From NCBI GenBank assembly GCA_025935235.1, contig JAICVT010000038.1:1-19411 (forward strand): a stretch of 19,411 nucleotides of DNA, given 5' to 3'. Shown here in pieces: positions 15,514 to 19,411 of the stretch (position 1 is its first letter; the number at the start of each line of letters is the position of its first letter). The stretch comes from Ktedonobacterales bacterium (GTDB lineage Bacteria; Chloroflexota; Ktedonobacteria; Ktedonobacterales; JADMIN01). The notes beneath the pieces are model-generated. The model had not been told where the DNA came from and did not search any database. It saw nothing but the letters and a program-made list of their open reading frames with translations. The translations under genes were made by a program, and so were the position numbers.

Positions 15514-15551
15514 GCGCGTGGGAAAGCTGCAACTGTCCCACGCGCTTTTTT
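15514..15551 (+). terminator. Orphan plus-strand intrinsic terminator
   Basis: GCGCGTGGGA (15514-15523) pairs perfectly with TCCCACGCGC (15536-15545) around a 12-nt loop, and TTTTTT (15546-15551) follows at once on the plus strand. This is a textbook rho-independent terminator, yet the flanking genes are both on the minus strand. In minus orientation the hairpin has no T-run and would instead sit in the leader of the MFS gene, about 63 nt before its ATG. Confidence 0.65.
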
Positions 15552-15581
15552 CGAGGTTCTGGCGAGGTCTGGCGAGGTTCC

Positions 15582-15605
15582 TGCTGGCCAGCACACAGGC
15601 CAGCA
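15582..15605. repeat. Small inverted repeat beside tandem CTGGCGAGGT copies
   Basis: TGCTGGCC (15582-15589) pairs perfectly with GGCCAGCA (15598-15605) across 8 nt. Immediately before it, 15553-15579 carries imperfect tandem copies of a GAGGTCTGGC-type unit. The hairpin is 28 nt after the ArsR-like stop on the minus strand but lacks a T-run there. Confidence 0.4.
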
Positions 15606-15632
15606 AGCGTGCGCGTGTCGGCGCTCGGCGGC

Positions 15633-15881
15633 TCAGCGCTCCTTTCCACGCAGCGCCTCGCGCACGTCTGAGCGGGCGCTCAGGACACCGCGATAGCGTA
15701 AGCGCTCGATGGCGCGATCAATCAGATCGGGCGTGACATCCGAGGCGAAGGCCAGATAGCCGGAGACATCGAGGTCGAGTCGCTGGCCAGCCGCCACCAC
15801 CTGCTCCAGCTCCTGGCGCGAATAGGTCACGGCGCCTACCACCCGCACTGGGCGAGCGCGCCGCGGTTGCGCCGAAGACAT
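15633..15881 (-). CDS. Possible separate 82-residue product from an internal start
   Basis: In frame inside the ArsR-like gene, ATG 15881 (MSSAQPRRARPVRV) is preceded by AGGAGG at 15892-15887, 5 nt away, a better ribosome site than that of the full-length start. The segment lies just after a disordered acidic/basic linker, so the product would be a complete domain: a basic lead, a beta-like VRVVGAVTYS, then helices ending DLIDRAIERLRYRGVL. It may be made both fused and free. No family is recognised. Confidence 0.4.
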   Translation of the reverse strand: MSSAQPRRARPVRVVGAVTYSRQELEQVVAAGQRLDLDVSGYLAFASDVTPDLIDRAIERLRYRGVLSARSDVREALRGKER

Positions 15882-16526
15882 GGTCGCCTCCTCCGGGCGC
15901 TCCTCATGGCGCCCCGCATGCCGTTCGTCATCGCGCTCGTCGCGCTCGTCGCGCGTGGCGAGCTGCGTGTCGTAGCCGACAATCGTCACCTGCGCCTCGC
16001 GCTCACCCTCGATGCCACGCCGCTCGCGGTAGGGCTTGAAGAGGTCGCTGGCCGCCTTGATCGTCTGCTGAAACTCGGTCGGCGTCATCCAGATGGTCTC
16101 GCCGCCCAGCGCCAGCGCGTACGACTCGAACGATTCACCTTTTTCCGGCCCGATATGCCGCAGCGCGGTGAGCAGGTTCTGCGAGAGGTTCGAGAACATC
16201 TCCGTAATGGCCCCCGCGATCTCATCCGGGTCAGAGGATTGCAGCAACTGCGGCGGCGCCTGTAGGTTGCGCGCGACCGCGCGGTAATACTTCTCCAGAA
16301 TGCCGCCGCGCTCGCGCGTCTCCACCAGCCTGACCAGCCCGATGCGCTCCAACTCACGGACGTGGTAGTGGGCCTTGGGCGCCGGGATGTTCAGCTCATC
16401 GCCCACCTGGGTCGCGGTCATCGGCTGCCGCGCCAGCGACTCGAAGATGCGGATGCGCAGCGGATCGGCCACCGCGCGCAACTGCTCGACGTTCTGAAGC
16501 TGGAAGGTTTCGGCGATCTCATCCAT
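15633..16526 (-). CDS. ArsR-like winged-helix regulator with fused C-terminal domain
   Basis: A 297-residue protein. Residues about 10-85 are an ArsR/HTH_20-type winged helix (LRAVADPLRIRIFESL, TATQVGDELNIPAPKAHYHVRELERIGLV), with no metal-binding cysteine motif, so it is not a classical metal sensor. Residues about 90-185 are a helical and mixed domain found in similar regulators. A charged low-complexity linker rich in Asp, Glu and Arg (191-213) joins a C-terminal piece of about 80 residues that I do not recognise. An internal ATG at codon 216 has its own AGGAGG 5 nt upstream. The gene has a consensus promoter and a palindrome over the start site, as expected for autorepression. It probably controls the downstream MFS exporter. 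Confidence 0.85.
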   Translation of the reverse strand: MDEIAETFQLQNVEQLRAVADPLRIRIFESLARQPMTATQVGDELNIPAPKAHYHVRELERIGLVRLVETRERGGILEKYYRAVARNLQAPPQLLQSSDPDEIAGAITEMFSNLSQNLLTALRHIGPEKGESFESYALALGGETIWMTPTEFQQTIKAASDLFKPYRERRGIEGEREAQVTIVGYDTQLATRDERDERDDERHAGRHEERPEEATMSSAQPRRARPVRVVGAVTYSRQELEQVVAAGQRLDLDVSGYLAFASDVTPDLIDRAIERLRYRGVLSARSDVREALRGKER

Positions 16527-16554
16527 TTGGGCTGATCTTTCAGGTGTCGCTGGT

Positions 16555-16574
16555 CATTCAAATTGATTTGAATG
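16555..16574. promoter_or_regulatory. Palindromic operator of the ArsR-like gene
   Basis: CATTCAAAT-TG-ATTTGAATG is a perfect 9-2-9 inverted repeat, strikingly AT-rich in this GC-rich DNA. It lies directly downstream of the -10 hexamer and covers the expected transcription start and first 20 nt. This is a typical place for an ArsR-family autorepressor site. The binding protein is inferred. Confidence 0.65.
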
Positions 16575-16579
16575 GTCAA

Positions 16580-16608
16580 AGTATACTGAGCAGGTGTGGG
16601 ATTGTCAA
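16580..16608 (-). promoter_or_regulatory. Consensus sigma70-type promoter of the ArsR-like gene
   Basis: On the minus strand TTGACA (16608-16603), a perfect -35, is followed after exactly 17 bp by TATACT (16585-16580), a 5-of-6 -10. The start would be near 16573, giving a leader of about 47 nt before the ATG at 16526. This is the strongest housekeeping promoter in the window. Confidence 0.8.
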
Positions 16609-16627
16609 GGGATTCGCGCGAGCCGTT

Positions 16628-16645
16628 CTGTGACCCCGCTCACAG
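16628..16645. promoter_or_regulatory. CRP/FNR-like palindrome
   Basis: CTGTGA-CCCCGC-TCACAG has perfect arms and matches the TGTGA-N6-TCACA pattern bound by CRP-family regulators. Its centre is about 63 bp upstream of the predicted ArsR-like transcription start, close to the class I activator position of -61.5. It could also act on the divergent DUF4349 gene. No CRP-family gene is in the window. Confidence 0.45.
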
Positions 16646-16781
16646 TCTGGCGGGCTGGCAGCCAGACGAGACGGCGCCGGGAACCTTCGCCGCCCGCGCG
16701 TCGTCTCGTCACCGAGCGCTCTGCGCGCTAGCGTGACGACGACGTGACGGTGACAGGCGATGGCATGAGGAGATGGGTAGC

Positions 16782-17786
16782 ATGAAGGCATATGTTCATT
16801 CACTGTGGCGGCGCGCTGGCGGGCGCGCGGCGCTGCTGAGCGTGGCGCTGTGTGGGATGGCGCTGCTGGCGGGCTGCGGAGCGGCGACCAACGCGGGGCT
16901 ATCGGCTGGGCCAGCGGCGCCCAACTCGCAGCACTCGCCCGTGTATGGCCCGGCACAGCCCAGCAACTCCAACGCGTCGGGCGCGGGAGTCTCGACCGCG
17001 GCGAATGGCTCCAGTGGTTCGGGGACGACGGCAGATCAGCTCAGCCCGCAATATCTGATCAAATCGCTCAACGTTGGCATGGCCGTCAAGGACACGCGCG
17101 CCACCGCCGATGACCTGTCATCGTGGATCGCGGCGACCGATCCCAAGGCGCAGTCGGCGGGCGCAACCTACTCTCAGGACGCCGACCAGTATGCCGTGTC
17201 GCTCAATTTCCAGGTCGAAGCGAGCATCTATCCGCAAATCAAGAGCTACCTCGCCGGCTATGCCGACCACCACAAGGGCAAGCTGCTCAATCTACAAGAA
17301 TCCGTGCAGGATGTCACTGGAGCCTACGTTGACGCGCAGTCGCGACTGGCCAATCTGCGCGCTGAGCAGGGCCGCCTCCAGACGTTGATGAGCCAGGCGA
17401 AGTCCATCTCCGACATCCTGACCATCGAGCAGCGGCTGACCGATGTGGAGGGGCAGATCGAGCAGCTCGAAGCCCAGCTCAACCAGCTCAACGGGCAGAC
17501 GACCTTCTACACCATCCAGATTCAGTTGACGCCGCTCTCCACCTACGTGCCGCCGATCACGCAGCCGTGGAACCCAGGCGTCATCTTCCATGAGGCGCTC
17601 TCGTCGGCGCAGGCGTTCGGCGAGGGGCTGCTGACCCTGGCCATCTGGCTGGGAGTTTATGCCGTCTATATCATCCCGTTCGGCGTCATCGTCTGGCTGA
17701 TCGTCCGCTTCTGGCGGCGGCGCAACGCGCCCGCGGCGGCTCCGGCGGCGGCTGGCGCCGTGCAGCCACCCACGCCCGGCGCCTGA
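16782..17786 (+). CDS. DUF4349-type lipoprotein with C-terminal membrane helix
   Basis: A 334-residue envelope protein. The signal peptide ends in a good lipobox, LLAGC, with Cys32 as lipid site. Residues about 33-85 are a Ser/Asn/Gly-rich spacer. The DUF4349 region includes the paired beta segments and a long coiled coil (YVDAQSRLANLRAEQGRL to QIEQLEAQLNQLN, about 185-245) that ends in TTFYTIQIQL, as is usual in the family. A membrane helix (about 283-309) and a basic, Ala/Pro-rich cytoplasmic tail follow. The function of DUF4349 is not established; an envelope-stress or structural role is often supposed. ATG 16782 is preferred because GAGGAG lies 9 nt upstream, whereas it abuts the earlier in-frame ATG at 16773. 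Confidence 0.86.
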   Translation: MKAYVHSLWRRAGGRAALLSVALCGMALLAGCGAATNAGLSAGPAAPNSQHSPVYGPAQPSNSNASGAGVSTAANGSSGSGTTADQLSPQYLIKSLNVGMAVKDTRATADDLSSWIAATDPKAQSAGATYSQDADQYAVSLNFQVEASIYPQIKSYLAGYADHHKGKLLNLQESVQDVTGAYVDAQSRLANLRAEQGRLQTLMSQAKSISDILTIEQRLTDVEGQIEQLEAQLNQLNGQTTFYTIQIQLTPLSTYVPPITQPWNPGVIFHEALSSAQAFGEGLLTLAIWLGVYAVYIIPFGVIVWLIVRFWRRRNAPAAAPAAAGAVQPPTPGA

Positions 17787-17818
17787 TCGCCCTGGCTGGG
17801 CTGGCGCGCCTGTCCTCG

Positions 17819-17844
17819 CCACAGATGCTCGCCTGTGGTTCTTC
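17819..17844 (+). terminator. Hairpin after the DUF4349 gene
   Basis: CCACAG (17819-17824) pairs with CTGTGG (17833-17838) around an 8-nt loop and is followed by TTCTTCC, a weak pyrimidine/T tract. It begins 32 nt after the stop, in the gap between convergent genes, and is a plausible but modest terminator. A C/G-rich piece similar to the other palindromic elements follows at about 17842-17880. Confidence 0.45.
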
Positions 17845-17899
17845 CTCCGCTCGCAGGGGAGGGAGCCAGAGGGAGAGGTTGCGCGACCACGTTGCGCCG

Positions 17900-19216
17900 C
17901 TACGTATCGTTCTGCTTGCTCTGCTGGATGCGCTGGATCGCCTTGGCGACGATCTCGCGGGTCCGCGGGTCGCGCTCCCGTAGGGCTTCGAGGGCGGGAA
18001 GCGCACGGCGGTCGCGCAGTTGGCCCAGGGCGGTCGCGGCGTCATAGCGCACGCTCGCGTCGGCGTCTTCGAGCGCTGCGATCAGCGGCGCCACCGCGCG
18101 GCGGTCGCGCAGGTTGCCCAGCGCCTCGGCGGCGCTGGCTCGCACGCCAGAGTCCTCATCGGCCAGCGCAGGCGCCAGGTGTGCGAGCGCCTGTCGGTCG
18201 CCCAGCAGTCCCAGCGCCTCGGCGGCGGCTGCGCGAATGTCGGCATCCGCTGCGCGCAGGTGGGCCAGCAGCGGCGGGAGCGCGCGGGAGTCACCCAGCA
18301 GCCCCAAGCCCTTGAGCGCTTTGGCGCGCACGCTGGCATCATCGTCATCGAGCGCGGCCAGCAGCGGCTCCAGAGCGCGCACGTCACCCAGCAGTCCTAG
18401 TCCCTTAGCGGCTGCCCAACGCAGGTTCCAGCGTTCGCTCTGGAGCGCCTCCAGCAGTGGCTCCAGAGCGCGCAGGTCACGCATACGGCCAAGCGCCCAG
18501 GCGGCCGCCTCGGCCACCGACTCGCCGCAGACATTCCTACCTGTGTCCGTCCGGAGCGCCGCGACGAGGTCAGGCAGCGCCACCTCGGCGCGCAGTTCGC
18601 CCAGCGCGCTGGCGGCTGAGTAGCGCACGTCGCCGTCGTCGTGCCGCAGCGCCGCGCGCAGCAGAGCGATGGCCCGTTCCGTGGGCATCAGGCCGACCGC
18701 CGCGTAAAGCCCGATCGCCGCAACCGCCGGACGTGTGACCTGCGCGCTCGGATCGGCGAGCGCCGCCACAAGCGGCTCGACCGCGCGCGGGTCGCGCACG
18801 GCGGCCAGCGCGCTGATGGCGCGCCAGCGTGTCTCCCAAAGGTTGGCCCGGCTCGTTGCGATGAGCGCGGGTACCGCCGCAGCGCCAAGACGGCGCAGCC
18901 CCATCTCCGCGGCATAGCTGATCGCCGCATTTGAATCCGCGAGCGCACGAGCGAGTGGCCGCGCCGCCTGCGGATCCCCGAGCAGTCCCAGCGCCTCGGC
19001 GGCGGCCGCGCGTACCTCCCAGGGCGCATCGTGATCGCGCAGCGTGCGCGCCAGGCGAGTGAGGTCCTCAGGCTCGCCGCCCTCGCCCGACGCGCCGACT
19101 GAGAGCGCCCCGACCCGACGCAGCGCGGCTGCCAACTGCGTCGCCAGCGCTGCGTTCTGCCGCCGGAGGCGAGCGTTCTCGGCTCGCAGCGCAGCCTCGT
19201 TCAGGTGGTCCGGCAT
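17900..19216 (-). CDS. HEAT-repeat protein with N-terminal coiled coil
   Basis: A 438-residue helical-repeat protein. Residues about 4-35 form a short coiled coil (LNEAALRAENARLRRQNAAL), followed by a Gly/Ser/Glu linker and HEAT or PBS-lyase-like repeats from about 50 to the end. The repeat core A/G-L-G-x-L/M-G/R-D recurs at 241, 272, 303, 334, 365 and 396, exactly 31 residues apart, and repeats before about 235 are more diverged. No catalytic motif is seen; the family serves as a scaffold for protein binding, and some members support phycobilin lyases or helicase-like partners. The ATG at 19216 has GAGGTGA 7 nt upstream. The gene converges with the DUF4349 gene and lies downstream of a partial gene on the same strand. 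Partner unknown. Confidence 0.88.
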   Translation of the reverse strand: MPDHLNEAALRAENARLRRQNAALATQLAAALRRVGALSVGASGEGGEPEDLTRLARTLRDHDAPWEVRAAAAEALGLLGDPQAARPLARALADSNAAISYAAEMGLRRLGAAAVPALIATSRANLWETRWRAISALAAVRDPRAVEPLVAALADPSAQVTRPAVAAIGLYAAVGLMPTERAIALLRAALRHDDGDVRYSAASALGELRAEVALPDLVAALRTDTGRNVCGESVAEAAAWALGRMRDLRALEPLLEALQSERWNLRWAAAKGLGLLGDVRALEPLLAALDDDDASVRAKALKGLGLLGDSRALPPLLAHLRAADADIRAAAAEALGLLGDRQALAHLAPALADEDSGVRASAAEALGNLRDRRAVAPLIAALEDADASVRYDAATALGQLRDRRALPALEALRERDPRTREIVAKAIQRIQQSKQNDT

Positions 19217-19341
19217 CTCCCGCTCACCTCGGTCACCCAGATGGGAGGCGGCTCCCCAGCAGGCCGCCCCGTGACCCTGGGCGGATTGACAAAGGTTCTG
19301 GCCTGACCGAAAGGTCGGATCAATCAGGTATGCCGACGTTG
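19217..19341. other. Short gap between partial gene and HEAT-repeat gene
   Basis: A small GACC-GAAA-GGTC hairpin (about 19307-19318) follows the partial gene's stop on the minus strand. TTGATC nearby is -35-like, but no matching -10 was found. The promoter of the HEAT gene is not identified. Confidence 0.25.
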
Positions 19342-19411
19342 CTAGCGCGGCTGGCGCAGCAGCTCTTCGGCCTCGTTCAGCCGCTCGGCGGTGATGCCCA
19401 GCGGATCGAGC
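19342..19411 (-). CDS. C-terminal end of an unidentified gene, cut by the window edge
   Basis: Reading on the minus strand from the edge, 22 codons (LDPLGITAERLNEAEELLRQ, then Pro-Arg) end in TAG at 19344-19342. Composition and codon use look coding, with a short amphipathic helix at the end. Too little is present to name it. It lies 125 nt upstream of the HEAT-repeat gene on the same strand. Confidence 0.5.
   Translation of the reverse strand, partial: LDPLGITAERLNEAEELLRQPR

Noticed and set aside
15191..15649. N-terminal extension of the MFS transporter from the frame opening at 15649
   Set aside because: It would overlap the end of the ArsR-like gene and encode a charged non-membrane segment across a terminator-type hairpin; ATG 15451 has a good ribosome site directly before the first membrane segment.

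Overview
This is a GC-rich, gene-dense bacterial chromosomal window holding 14 complete protein genes, one very small gene and one gene cut by the right edge. I recognise no rRNA, tRNA, CRISPR array, phage gene or transposase. The gene mix (lipid-anchored L,D-transpeptidase, GT51 transglycosylase without a penicillin-binding domain, DUF4349 lipoprotein, a DUF6529-like membrane protein, a giant BTAD-AAA-TPR regulator, HEAT-repeat protein), the strong AGGAGG ribosome sites and the G-rich intergenic palindromes suggest a Chloroflexota-type bacterium, perhaps Ktedonobacteria. That is an inference from family content, not a database result.

Layout. 1-2,030: L,D-transpeptidase lipoprotein and proline iminopeptidase on the plus strand, closed by a hairpin that is an intrinsic terminator for the opposing gene. 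2,029-6,902: a SARP/BTAD-type regulator and, downstream on the same strand, a berberine-bridge-like FAD oxidoreductase; between them lies a phased array of TAACGC-like repeats ending 9 bp before a -10-like hexamer. 6,903-10,144: plus-strand NrnA-type DHH phosphoesterase, DedA membrane protein and GT51 transglycosylase. 10,148-12,412: minus strand, a DUF6529-like membrane protein and then a tightly packed unit of a 22-residue lysine-rich protein, an M50 site-2 protease and an HD-domain protein. 12,519-16,526: minus strand, an MBL-fold hydrolase, an MFS exporter and an ArsR-like regulator with its own promoter and operator. 16,782-19,411: DUF4349 lipoprotein on plus, converging with a HEAT-repeat protein and a partial gene on minus.

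How it fits together. Several products act at the envelope: the transpeptidase, transglycosylase, DedA, M50 protease, DUF4349 lipoprotein and MFS pump. Two local regulatory circuits can be read from the DNA. The first is the SARP-type regulator with a repeat array in front of the FAD enzyme. The second is the ArsR-like repressor with a consensus promoter, a palindrome over the start site and a CRP-like box upstream, probably controlling the adjacent MFS exporter.

Most notable for follow-up: the phased repeat array; a strong internal ribosome site inside the ArsR-like gene that could release its C-terminal domain as a separate 82-residue protein; the tiny lysine-rich gene heading the protease/HD unit; an orphan plus-strand intrinsic terminator between two minus-strand genes; and a GT51 enzyme lacking the usual second glutamate.
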